DNA from: a virus
Virus record (IMG/VR): IMGVR_UViG_3300046819_000366
Span: 1 to 36,501 of that record
Length of the DNA: 36,501 bases
Direction: 5' to 3' (one strand)
Positions 19,797 through 28,744 of this stretch are shown piece by piece. Under the pieces are notes generated by a model. The model made no database searches. It worked only from the letters and a program-made list of their open reading frames with translations, and was not told the DNA's origin. Positions within the stretch are counted from its first letter, which is position 1; every line of letters starts with the position of its first letter. A program made the position numbers and the translations under genes.

Positions 19797-22121
19797 ATGG
19801 CAACAAGAATGCAACAGCGCAGAGGTACTGCTGCTCAATGGATTTCAACAAATTCTGGCAACGGGCCAATCCTCAACGCAGGTGAAATCGGATTTGAAAC
19901 CGACACAAATAAGTTTAAAATTGGTGATGGCGTAAATCACTGGATCAACCTTGATTATTTTATTGATGCTAGCTCAACAGTAAACCCAGCCTTTGGCTCA
20001 AGCATTACTTTTGAGGGAGCAACATCAAATGCATTTGAAACCACAGTTTCCGTAACAGATCCAACTGCTGATCGCACAATCACTCTTCCAGATGCTAGTG
20101 GAACAGTGGTTTTGGCTGACGGTAGTGGAAATGTTACAGTATCAGGCGACTTAACAGTAAGCGGTACAACTACCACTATTAACAGCACAACAATTAATGC
20201 TACAACAGGAATTGTATTTGAAGGTCTTACAGCAGATGCTTTTGAAACTACATTAGCTATAACAGACCCTACAGCAGATAGAACGCTAACTCTTCCAGAC
20301 TCAACTGGAACACTTGTCACACAAGGATATGTAGATACTTTGGCTTCCAATCACACCTCAGCGACAACAAATGTGCATGGGATTTCAGATACAAGTGGTC
20401 TAGCAACAAAGACTTACGCAGATGCAGCGGTAACAACGCATAAAGCAGATACTATAGATATACATGGAATTGCAAATACATCACTTTTGACAACCACAAC
20501 AAACACGCAAACTTTAACAAATAAAACACTTACAAGCCCCAAAATCAATGAAGATGTTGTATTGACAGCAACAGCAACTGCTTTAAATTACGTATCTGGT
20601 GTCACTTCTTCTATTCAAACTCAGCTAGACAATAAGCAAAACATTGATGCCAATGTTTCAAGTGTTGAAATTGGATACCTAAGTGGCGTAACTTCGGATA
20701 TTCAGACTCAATTAAATAACAAGCAACCGATTGTTGCAAACGTATCAGATGTTGAAATTGGCTACCTTGACGGAGTAACCTCATCTATTCAAACACAAAT
20801 GGATGCTAAAGCACCATTAGCCTCACCTACCTTTACAGGTACTGTAATACTTCCTGCAAATACAATTTCACAATCAATGATGGGCGATGACTCAGTTGGT
20901 ACAAATGAAATTGCTGCTCTAGCAGTAACAGAAGGCAAGATTGCTGCTCTAGCAGTAACAGAAGGCAAGATTGCAGATGGCGCAGTAACTTCAGCCAAAA
21001 TTGCAACAGGAACAATTGTTAATGAAGACATTAATGCATCAGCAGCAATTGCTCAGTCCAAGGTTGCAGATCTTACTACTGACCTTGCAGCAAAGCTTGC
21101 TTTAGCTGGCGGAACAATGACTGGGGCACTTACTCTATCAGGAGCCCCAACATCTGACCTTCACGCAGCAACTAAGTTGTATGTTGACAACGTAACTGCT
21201 GGATTAAACTTCCATGAGGCAGTACACGCTGCAACAACTGTAAACTTAGCAACTATTTATAGCAACGGAACATCTGGGGTAGGGGCAACTCTTACAGCCG
21301 ACACAAACCGCGCTATGACTACAATTGATGGTGAGAGCGTTGTCCTTAACGAAAGAGTTCTTGTAAAGAACCAGACAGACGCTAAGCAAAACGGTATCTA
21401 TGTATTGACAACATTGGGCTCAGTCTCTGCTCCTTGGGTGCTTACCCGCGCAACAGACGCAGATAACAACCCAACTGGGGAAATGAAAAACGGAGACTTT
21501 ACATTTGTTCAGCGCGGAACAGTAAACGCCTCTATTGGTTTTATTAATAACTCAGCAACAAACCCAATTGTAATTGGTACCGACAACATTACATACACAG
21601 AGTTTAACGCTGGTAAGACAGTTGTTGCTGGCGATGGTTTAACAGAAGCAACACCAGGAACAATTTCAATTGATACATTAGTTACTGCTACAAAAGCTTC
21701 TGTAGACTTAAAGGCCCCAATTGATGCCCCAACATTTACTGGATTGGTAACGGTTGCTGCATCTGGAGTAGCATTTACAGACGGTACACAGACAAAAGAA
21801 GGCGTCCCATCTCAGACACTAATCATTCAGAAGACAGCATCATACACACTTTCATCACTTACTGAAAGAGATGACCTAATTGAGATGGCTTCAGGGTCAG
21901 CAATGACACTAACAATCCCAGCAGATAGCACATTAAACTTCCCAATCGGAACCTCCCTTGACGTCCTGCAAACATCAACTGGACAGGTTACAATTGCAGG
22001 TGCTGGTGGAGTAACAGTTAACGCAACACCAGGATTAAATCTAAGAACTCAGTGGTCATCTGCAACTCTATTTAAGAGAGCAGCAAATACTTGGGTTGTT
22101 TTTGGCGACTTGACAGCTTAA
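19797..22121 (+). CDS. Large modular tail fibre with Mtd-like N-terminus, 774 aa
   Basis: The N-terminus (MATRMQQRRGTAAQWIS, GEIGFETDTNKFKIGDG) is the major-tropism-determinant N-terminal type. It then has three FETT...DPTADRT modules, three copies of VEIGYL(S/D)GVTS-IQTQ, two identical 10-aa blocks from a 30-bp tandem repeat, a domain with ERVLVKNQTDAKQNGIYVL, and a beta C-terminus. A TGATATAAT lies 30 nt upstream with AGAGGAGA as binding site. Probable receptor-binding fibre. Confidence 0.75.
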   Translation: MATRMQQRRGTAAQWISTNSGNGPILNAGEIGFETDTNKFKIGDGVNHWINLDYFIDASSTVNPAFGSSITFEGATSNAFETTVSVTDPTADRTITLPDASGTVVLADGSGNVTVSGDLTVSGTTTTINSTTINATTGIVFEGLTADAFETTLAITDPTADRTLTLPDSTGTLVTQGYVDTLASNHTSATTNVHGISDTSGLATKTYADAAVTTHKADTIDIHGIANTSLLTTTTNTQTLTNKTLTSPKINEDVVLTATATALNYVSGVTSSIQTQLDNKQNIDANVSSVEIGYLSGVTSDIQTQLNNKQPIVANVSDVEIGYLDGVTSSIQTQMDAKAPLASPTFTGTVILPANTISQSMMGDDSVGTNEIAALAVTEGKIAALAVTEGKIADGAVTSAKIATGTIVNEDINASAAIAQSKVADLTTDLAAKLALAGGTMTGALTLSGAPTSDLHAATKLYVDNVTAGLNFHEAVHAATTVNLATIYSNGTSGVGATLTADTNRAMTTIDGESVVLNERVLVKNQTDAKQNGIYVLTTLGSVSAPWVLTRATDADNNPTGEMKNGDFTFVQRGTVNASIGFINNSATNPIVIGTDNITYTEFNAGKTVVAGDGLTEATPGTISIDTLVTATKASVDLKAPIDAPTFTGLVTVAASGVAFTDGTQTKEGVPSQTLIIQKTASYTLSSLTERDDLIEMASGSAMTLTIPADSTLNFPIGTSLDVLQTSTGQVTIAGAGGVTVNATPGLNLRTQWSSATLFKRAANTWVVFGDLTA
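20911..20970 (+). repeat. Exact 30-bp tandem duplication in the fibre gene
   Basis: The 30 bases at 20911-20940 recur without change at 20941-20970, duplicating ten residues (ALAVTEGKIA register). In frame. Confidence 0.9.
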
Positions 22122-22142
22122 GAAAATATAAAGGGGAATAAA

Positions 22143-23411
22143 ATGGCAGCAGGTAAAAAAATTGGAAAAAAGTCACAAGCTTCAAATGACTTTTTAGCAC
22201 CAGCCGCACCAATAAACGTTGTTGGTACAGACGTAGGAACAGGTAGAGCGTTTGGTGATGGCTCAGTATCAATTGCTTTTGAATTGCCAGCAGATTCCCG
22301 ACCAGCAACTTCCTATACAGTAACAGCCAGCGTAGGAGTTGCAGGACCATTTTATAATATGCCAGCTACAGCAACTGGATCATCTTCTCCACTTGTAATT
22401 TCTGGTTTTCAAACGGGAGCAGCACCAACATTTACAGTAACAGCAACTAACGCATCAGGAACTTCCGCTGCTTCTGCTGCTTCTGCTGCAGTAACAGTAA
22501 CAACGGTTCCAGGAAAAATGGATGTCCCAACCGTAACAGCTGGAGTTAATCAAAACTCTATTGCATTTACAGCTCCAGCAACTGGCGGTAAATCCATCAC
22601 CAGCTATACAGTGACAGGCTCTGATGGTACTTCTGGAACTGGTGCTACCTCTCCAATTGTTATTGCAGATACTGCTGGCACTTCTCAGACATATACAGTC
22701 AGAGCGACTAACGCTAACGGAGCAGGATTTAATTCTGACGCTTCTGGGTCAGTTACTACCTTATCTCCATTCTTCCCACCGTTCTTTCCTCCATTTTTCC
22801 CTCCATTTTTCCCATTTTTCCCTCCATATTTCCCATTTTTCCCAGGATTTGGACCATCATTCCCATTTTTCCCTCCATATTTCCCATTTTTCCTTTCTGC
22901 ACCTGGCAAAGGATCATTAGGAAGCAACGTTCTTGTTAGAACAGAAAATGGATTAGTTCGTGCACAAGATCTAAAGGTTGGTGACGTTCTTTTATCTCTA
23001 GATATTCCAGGCATTCCTCAAAACTTTACATCTATTGGAACAACTGCAGAAGATCTAGCAGCAATGATCTGGGATACAGAGACTATTTCATCTTCAACTC
23101 CAGCACTGACTACAATTAAAAGTATATCTGTTAATGAAAGAGAAGGCGCTGTATCTGTAAATGGAGAAATGTTTACACGTGCACACTACCTATTTATTGA
23201 AAGAAATGGAGTTGCAAAAATTGTAACTGTATCAGAACTTCTTAGTACTGATAAGGTATACAACTACACTGATTCACAATTTGTTGATATACATGATTTA
23301 GAGTTTTTAGATATAACATACTTTGCATATAGTATTAACTGTGAACCATTTGACTTCTTCTGGACAGAGCATTCATTAACATTTGATAATATTGAATGGA
23401 ATCAAGACTAG
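22143..23411 (+). CDS. Fn3 - Phe/Pro repeat - Hint-like protein, 422 aa
   Basis: Two fibronectin-III-like domains (about 20-120 and 125-205) are followed by a 42-residue stretch of only F, P, Y and a few G/S (PFFPPFF repeats, 209-250). A Hint (hedgehog/intein) domain follows: S258 in the position of the usual Cys, V-x-T-x-x-G (265-270), LKVGD (277-281) and block-B-like T345-x-x-H348. The end (CEPFDFFW...TFDN) resembles the intein C-terminal block with DN instead of HN. AAAGGGGAATAAA precedes the ATG. Likely a tail tip or surface protein, perhaps self-processed. Confidence 0.7.
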   Translation: MAAGKKIGKKSQASNDFLAPAAPINVVGTDVGTGRAFGDGSVSIAFELPADSRPATSYTVTASVGVAGPFYNMPATATGSSSPLVISGFQTGAAPTFTVTATNASGTSAASAASAAVTVTTVPGKMDVPTVTAGVNQNSIAFTAPATGGKSITSYTVTGSDGTSGTGATSPIVIADTAGTSQTYTVRATNANGAGFNSDASGSVTTLSPFFPPFFPPFFPPFFPFFPPYFPFFPGFGPSFPFFPPYFPFFLSAPGKGSLGSNVLVRTENGLVRAQDLKVGDVLLSLDIPGIPQNFTSIGTTAEDLAAMIWDTETISSSTPALTTIKSISVNEREGAVSVNGEMFTRAHYLFIERNGVAKIVTVSELLSTDKVYNYTDSQFVDIHDLEFLDITYFAYSINCEPFDFFWTEHSLTFDNIEWNQD

Positions 23412-23424
23412 ATATAATAAAAAA

Positions 23425-23931
23425 ATGATTGTTTATGAAAATAACAAATCTATAAATTTTACTCCAAGTATTAGTCAGTATCCAGAAGAATTATTTGGTT
23501 CTTGGTTTTGTTTTACAAACATAGAAAATCATCCTATTCTTTCAGGAATATGTTCAGTTTACTTTAACGACAAATATCCAAGTGGAACAATACTTCTATC
23601 TAATTATATAATTGATGAATATCCAGACATATATGCTACTTGGGATAAAGATTATATGTCCAATAAAATGTTTGTCTCACCCAAACTAAGAAAAAGTGGA
23701 AAAGGAAAAAATGCACTTATTGTTGGTGATCAATTTATTAAATTTTTAGGAAATGAGCTAAAGTATTCTTATGGAGAACACAAGAATGGAGATTTTTTAT
23801 TTAATGGGGCATATTCATTAGATAAAGAAATTGAAAATAAAAAAGTTGATGATTTTAACATGTTTGATTTTAGAGATCCAGCATATCCAATAATACATTT
23901 TGATAAAAGGTTTATAAGATATGAAGTATAA
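23425..23931 (+). CDS. Unknown protein, possibly GNAT-like, 168 aa
   Basis: Leaderless: GATATAAT sets +1 on the ATG at 23425. MFVSPKLRKSGKGKNALIVG (about 90-110) recalls the acetyl-CoA-binding V-x-P-x-x-(R/Q)-x-x-G-x-G turn of N-acetyltransferases. The rest gives no clear match. Opens the accessory island; the stop overlaps the next gene. Confidence 0.45.
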   Translation: MIVYENNKSINFTPSISQYPEELFGSWFCFTNIENHPILSGICSVYFNDKYPSGTILLSNYIIDEYPDIYATWDKDYMSNKMFVSPKLRKSGKGKNALIVGDQFIKFLGNELKYSYGEHKNGDFLFNGAYSLDKEIENKKVDDFNMFDFRDPAYPIIHFDKRFIRYEV

Positions 23932-24493
23932 ACGCAGAGACATTAAAGTATTTACAAAAAATATAGATAGCTTAAATGCTGATCATATTTTAAATTTAAG
24001 CAAAAACATGCATGATGATATATATACTTGTGAAAATTTAAAAAAAATAGAGTCCATAACTATAGACAAGCCTCAAAATATATTTCAGGAATATAATACA
24101 GAAACATATAAAATTTATAAAGAAATTTCAGAATTATTAAATGAAGCATGTAAGCACTACTCAATATATCAATATAGACAAGATTATTTTATTAAAGGTA
24201 AATTATTTAAATATACTAAAGATAACAATAATGAAATTTTTGATTTTCCAGGAAGAGACGTGCCAGTGTTTCATGGATTTGTTGTGCTTGGATCAGAAGG
24301 AATACAGCAAACATATTATACTGATAATGATAAACAAGAATATAGGTTTAATACAAACACAGTTACATTATCGTCCCCAACCAATCTTATAAATACAAAG
24401 GTTAAAGAAAGTTGTATTGTTATAGAATATTATTTATCACCTTTATCATCTATTCTAAACAATGACCAAAGGTTGTGGATTCCCATACTATAG
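23921..24493 (+). CDS. Unknown protein, possible degenerate oxygenase/cupin fold, 190 aa
   Basis: Overlaps the upstream gene by 11 bases. The C-terminal half (VPVFHGFVVLGSEGIQQTYYTDN... SCIVIEYYLSP) looks like a double-stranded beta-helix but lacks a clear HxD/H set. Very AT-rich. Its place next to the oxygenases suggests a relative, with low certainty. Confidence 0.4.
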   Translation: MKYKRRDIKVFTKNIDSLNADHILNLSKNMHDDIYTCENLKKIESITIDKPQNIFQEYNTETYKIYKEISELLNEACKHYSIYQYRQDYFIKGKLFKYTKDNNNEIFDFPGRDVPVFHGFVVLGSEGIQQTYYTDNDKQEYRFNTNTVTLSSPTNLINTKVKESCIVIEYYLSPLSSILNNDQRLWIPIL

Positions 24494-24520
24494 ACTTATG
24501 TTTTATGGTATAGTACTTAT

Positions 24521-25114
24521 ATGAAATCTTATAGTGTAGATACATTTTTAGACCCTGACGACTTTAATAAGGTTTCTAATATCTGTATTGAAAAAGTTAA
24601 AGAATTTAGTCATTTACATTACGCAGACGGATACAGCAGATACGGATCATTTATAAATTTTCCTACAGAAATAGAGGATCTCTTTACTGCAAAGGCAAGA
24701 AGATATTTTAAAATAGATGATTTGCTAATTACATATATACAGATAGTTAAGTACCAGATAATTAATGGCAATATTCCAAAACTTCTTCCACACGTGGATA
24801 AGCTACCATGTACGCATATTATTGACTTGTGTATTGATACAACCTTAAAAGACTGGGGGCTTTTAGTTGAAGATAGTTTATTTATAGACAAGCCCAATTC
24901 TGCAGTATTTCTATATGGAAGTGAAGAAATACATTCAAGACCAGAGTATACATCAACTAACGAAAATGACTATTCTTTACAGCTTTTTATAAATTTTGCA
25001 CCACCAGATTTTTGGTTTTTTAAAGGGGATTATAAGAAAGCACTAAAATATATTATTCCTGCACCAATTATGTATAATAAAGAAAACAATAATATTAATT
25101 TAATGCAAAAATAG
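24521..25114 (+). CDS. Divergent 2OG-Fe(II)-like protein, 197 aa
   Basis: Leaderless from TGGTATAGT. LPHVDKLPCTH gives H91-x-D93 and EEIHSRPEY gives H138, a possible metal triad. There is no Lys or Arg at +10 from the distal His, unlike the six typical family members downstream. It may have a different co-substrate or be inactive. Confidence 0.5.
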   Translation: MKSYSVDTFLDPDDFNKVSNICIEKVKEFSHLHYADGYSRYGSFINFPTEIEDLFTAKARRYFKIDDLLITYIQIVKYQIINGNIPKLLPHVDKLPCTHIIDLCIDTTLKDWGLLVEDSLFIDKPNSAVFLYGSEEIHSRPEYTSTNENDYSLQLFINFAPPDFWFFKGDYKKALKYIIPAPIMYNKENNNINLMQK

Positions 25115-25165
25115 TTTTAAGGATTATTTATTCTTGTGTTATAATATAATAGATAGGAGATAGTG

Positions 25166-25879
25166 ATGAACATTTATGATGAAAATGAAAACGACTGGTT
25201 TAATAAAGATAGATCAGAGACCGCCTCTAATAGGGTTGCCTTAAGAAATATAGAAAATGGCATTAGTGTTGAAAATTTAAGTTTGGGTTTAAACATTTAT
25301 AAAAATACTTTTTCACTAAAAGATGCAAACAGATACATTCAAACATTAGAGTCAAATCTATCTAATGGAAAAAGATTTAAATGGTCTGAGGCTACTGTGA
25401 CAAATTCACCAAATCCAATTAAAAAAGCAAGAGATTGTGTGGATTTTAAATATAAGCAAGTGGACTTAGGTCCAAGAGATGAATCTAACTCTGAGTTAAT
25501 AGAATTACATGAAGAGATATATCAGAAGTTAAAGTACTGTATAGATGATTATGCCAAGTACTGGGGAATAAATGTGGTATATTACGAAGCATTTAACTTT
25601 GTAAAGTATGAAGGAGAAGGAACTCACTTTAATATTCACGCAGACCACGGCCCAGCATATAACTGTACAGTTTCTGCCGTTATTTATATTAATGATGATT
25701 ACGAAGGCGGAGACCTAAAGTTTCCAAGACTTGATAACTTAGTATACAAGCCAAAGGTAGGAGACATTGCAGTCTTCCCATCAAACTATATTTATGAGCA
25801 TGCATCTCTTCCAATGGAGTCTGGTACAAAATATTGTGTTGTCATTATGACAGACATTAATACTTTAGGTCATAATTAA
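25166..25879 (+). CDS. 2OG-Fe(II) oxygenase, prolyl-4-hydroxylase-like (1)
   Basis: AGATAGGAGATA lies before the start (GTG 25163 or ATG 25166). The C-terminal domain has H158-A-D160 and H212 as iron ligands and K222 exactly 10 residues later, the layout of collagen-type prolyl 4-hydroxylases. NDDYEGGDLKFP is the P4H-family turn. Closely related to the gene at 26666 (EAFNFVKY, YNCTVS, FPSN, SGTKY shared). Confidence 0.85.
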   Translation: MNIYDENENDWFNKDRSETASNRVALRNIENGISVENLSLGLNIYKNTFSLKDANRYIQTLESNLSNGKRFKWSEATVTNSPNPIKKARDCVDFKYKQVDLGPRDESNSELIELHEEIYQKLKYCIDDYAKYWGINVVYYEAFNFVKYEGEGTHFNIHADHGPAYNCTVSAVIYINDDYEGGDLKFPRLDNLVYKPKVGDIAVFPSNYIYEHASLPMESGTKYCVVIMTDINTLGHN

Positions 25880-25884
25880 TACAT

Positions 25885-26655
25885 ATGAAGTCTAACATAG
25901 CAATTTTTAGATCTTTTAGGCCATGGTTAAATAAACAAAGCAAGTCTGTTCCAACGCCAACTCAAAGTGTTATTCCATCATGGTATAAAGACGCAGACAG
26001 ATTTGCAAAAATGTCAAATGGGGAATACTACAAGGCTCCAAAAGAACTTTGCCCGTTCCCTAAAGAAGGCACAACTGATGACTATGGGAAGGTGCCTACA
26101 TGGAAGGCATGTCCAGCAATTATGGATGCATTCTCAACTGGATATGTATTTAAAACTCCTTGTGATTTAGTATTTGTTAAAAATGATCAAGGAATAATTA
26201 CTGTAAAAAATGAAGATCCAATGCACCAAGATTTTTGTATACCAAGATCACCAATGCCACAGTTTGAACATCCACAAGGATACTACAAAAACCATTTTGC
26301 TTGGTATTCTGATTGGGGATTAGAGCTACCAGAAGGATATAGTGCACTATTTATGACACCAATGAATAGGTTTGACCTTCCTTTTTTAAATACCACTGGA
26401 GTTGTAGATTCTGATAAGGTTCATCTTTTAGGAACTTTTCCATTTTTTGTAGCAGAAGGATGGGAAGGAACAATTCCAGCAGGAACCCCATACCTTCAGG
26501 TTTTGCCATTTAAAAGAGAAAACTGGGATCACAAAATAGAGATATTAGATCAGTCTCAAATTTATGATAAAATGGTTGATAACATGAAATTTTACCGACA
26601 GCCAGATGGCGGTATATATAAAAACAAAGTTTGGTCAAGAAGAGAATATAAATAA
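25885..26655 (+). CDS. DUF6065-like protein, 256 aa (1)
   Basis: FRPWLNKQSKSVPTPTQS, then GYVFKTPCDLVFV, GYSALFMTPMNRFD and AGTPYLQVLPFKREN. The order suggests the DUF6065 family or a sister family, often seen near oxygenases in phage genomes (from memory). It may be a beta-sandwich partner or substrate-binding protein. Six bases after the oxygenase stop, same strand. Confidence 0.5.
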   Translation: MKSNIAIFRSFRPWLNKQSKSVPTPTQSVIPSWYKDADRFAKMSNGEYYKAPKELCPFPKEGTTDDYGKVPTWKACPAIMDAFSTGYVFKTPCDLVFVKNDQGIITVKNEDPMHQDFCIPRSPMPQFEHPQGYYKNHFAWYSDWGLELPEGYSALFMTPMNRFDLPFLNTTGVVDSDKVHLLGTFPFFVAEGWEGTIPAGTPYLQVLPFKRENWDHKIEILDQSQIYDKMVDNMKFYRQPDGGIYKNKVWSRREYK

Positions 26656-26665
26656 GGGGAAATAA

Positions 26666-27322
26666 ATGCAAACATGGACAGATAAAAAAGATTATGGCAA
26701 TGGAATAATTTGTTATAAAAATGTTATTAAAAAAGAAATTGATTTAATTAAGAGGCTTGAAGAAAATCTCAAGCCAGAGGGAGATAACACTGGGTATAGT
26801 TGGCTACCAGCTTATGTTGGGTATCAGCAATTAATGCCAGAGTATAGAAATTGTAATGACTTTAAATTTAAAAAAACTGATCTTGCACCAGATAGAAGCC
26901 AAGTATCTTTAAATCTACAAGACCTTTGGCAAGATGTTTATGATGTACAGTCTCCAGCAGTTGAAGACTATTGCAGGACTCATAATATAACCGAACTAAA
27001 GTATTGGGAAGCCTTTAACTTTATTAAATATGGTCCAGGACAACACTTTATGGAGCATCACGACCATGGGTTCTCATATAACTGTACAGTGTCTCTTGTG
27101 GCCTATCCTAATGATGACTATGAGGGTGGAGAGTTGTACTTTAGACTTCAAAACCTAAACATTAAACCAGAAGCAGGAGATCTTTTTATTTTTCCTTCAA
27201 ACTTTATGTATCCTCATCAAGCAATGCCAGTAAAGTCAGGTACAAAATACTCAATTGTAACTATGCTTGATTATAATAAGAAGTTTCATACGCCTGAAAT
27301 GTATATTGACGATAGACACTAA
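26666..27322 (+). CDS. 2OG-Fe(II) oxygenase, prolyl-4-hydroxylase-like (2)
   Basis: AAGGGGAAATAA precedes the ATG. H131-H-D133, H184 and K194 (+10) form a complete active-site set. NDDYEGGELYF is present. Paralogue of the gene at 25166. Its stop overlaps the next start (TAATG), so it is coupled to the second DUF6065-like gene. Confidence 0.85.
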   Translation: MQTWTDKKDYGNGIICYKNVIKKEIDLIKRLEENLKPEGDNTGYSWLPAYVGYQQLMPEYRNCNDFKFKKTDLAPDRSQVSLNLQDLWQDVYDVQSPAVEDYCRTHNITELKYWEAFNFIKYGPGQHFMEHHDHGFSYNCTVSLVAYPNDDYEGGELYFRLQNLNIKPEAGDLFIFPSNFMYPHQAMPVKSGTKYSIVTMLDYNKKFHTPEMYIDDRH

Positions 27323-28035
27323 TGTATAGAATATCAGTTCAAAAACAGCAAGGATCTCTTTTTACTATTGCTCCAATGTCAATAAAAAGAGATTGGATGG
27401 ATCAGACATCTGAAAACCATGCCTACAGATGTTTTCCAGTAACCCAAGCAAACGTAATTGGATGGAATCTTACATGTGAGGAAGATATTGAGTTTGAGTG
27501 GGATGGAATAAATGATCAAACAGGTGAGCATGTAAAAATATTTAAACCAGAAGGTTCTTACTCTGGAAGAGGTCAGTCCTCCATAAGCTTAAATACTGGT
27601 TTAGTTTTTAGAACAGATAATGACGTTAGCATTTGGACAATTAATCCAGTTAACTATTTTAGTGAATATTTTGAAACTATGTCTAATTTGGTTAGTACTT
27701 CATTTTATCCAAATCCACTACCATTAGCAATTAAAGCAAAAAAATCAAATGAAAGAGTAACAATAAGAGCAGGTACTCCAATAGCAACTATTATTCCTAT
27801 ATCTTTGACAGATTTAAATAATACTTCTATTATTATTAATAATTATGAAGATTTAGATGGGTCTAAAAGTAAGGCAAATATGTCATATGGAGAAGCAGCA
27901 CAAGTAATGAACAAGTCTGGACAATGGACAGATTGGTATAGAGATGCTGTTAATGAAAAGGGCGAAAGTAAAGGCTCCCATGAAGTAAAAACTTTAAAGC
28001 TTTTTGTAAAAGATCAGACTAAGAAAAAAATATAA
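27322..28035 (+). CDS. DUF6065-like protein, 237 aa (2)
   Basis: RCFPVTQANVIGWNLTCEEDI followed by EFEWDG is the DUF6065 signature as I know it. A later RAGTPIATIIPISL matches AGTPYLQVLPF of the first copy in position. Family function unknown. Coupled to oxygenase 2. Confidence 0.6.
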   Translation: MYRISVQKQQGSLFTIAPMSIKRDWMDQTSENHAYRCFPVTQANVIGWNLTCEEDIEFEWDGINDQTGEHVKIFKPEGSYSGRGQSSISLNTGLVFRTDNDVSIWTINPVNYFSEYFETMSNLVSTSFYPNPLPLAIKAKKSNERVTIRAGTPIATIIPISLTDLNNTSIIINNYEDLDGSKSKANMSYGEAAQVMNKSGQWTDWYRDAVNEKGESKGSHEVKTLKLFVKDQTKKKI

Positions 28036-28069
28036 ATTGTAGTCTAGAACCCTATGATATAATCAAGTT

Positions 28070-28744
28070 ATGAACAAAAATAGCGCCTCAGTTGTAGTTA
28101 GAAAGCCATCAATTACCCCCTCTGGTTGGTTTGGTAATAGCAAGGATATGATTGTTGAATTAGAAAACTTCATGACAGAAAAAGAAATTGCATTTTTAGA
28201 AAAATCTGCAAGTTCTATAACTATCTGGGATATAACACAAAGTCACATAAATGAAAATGGGACAGTCGTGTATGATTCAGATTACTGGAAGGACAGAGTA
28301 GCAACCCAGCCTTCTTTAGACAAAAATGACCCATCTATATCACCAGTAATTAAAGGTTTGTTTGAAAGATTAAAACCAATTATTGAAAATTTTTATAAAG
28401 TAGAAGCTACTCCTACAGGAACAACAATTGTTAAATGGCTTCCAGGTCAGCTTCAAAATCCTCATGCAGACAAAGAACTTCATGAAGGTCCAGATGCTGG
28501 TCTTCCCAATGACTTTCCCAACTATGATATTGCAAGTCTATTTTATTTAAATGATGATTACGAAGGTGGAGAGTTGTACTTCCCTTTACAAGGAATTCAG
28601 TTTAAGCCCAAAAAAGGTGCTGCATACTTTTTCCCAGGGGATAGAAACTATATTCATGGAGTAACAGAGATCAAAAGTGGTATAAGGTATACCTGCCCAT
28701 TTTTTTGGGAAATTACAAAACATACTGGAGAAAGACAGCCATGA
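28070..28744 (+). CDS. 2OG-Fe(II) oxygenase (3), 224 aa
   Basis: Leaderless from TGATATAAT. H132-A-D134, H196 and R206 (+10). NDDYEGGELYFP is conserved. Arg replaces Lys as predicted 2-oxoglutarate ligand. Stop overlaps the next ATG (ATGA). Confidence 0.85.
   Translation: MNKNSASVVVRKPSITPSGWFGNSKDMIVELENFMTEKEIAFLEKSASSITIWDITQSHINENGTVVYDSDYWKDRVATQPSLDKNDPSISPVIKGLFERLKPIIENFYKVEATPTGTTIVKWLPGQLQNPHADKELHEGPDAGLPNDFPNYDIASLFYLNDDYEGGELYFPLQGIQFKPKKGAAYFFPGDRNYIHGVTEIKSGIRYTCPFFWEITKHTGERQP

Noticed and set aside
19797-22121. Diversity-generating retroelement
   Set aside because: The fibre has an Mtd-like N-terminus, but no reverse transcriptase and no template repeat are seen in the window.
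22624-22920. 98-aa frame with His/Ser repeats inside the Fn3-Hint gene
   Set aside because: It is a frame shadow of the Phe/Pro repeat without its own binding site.
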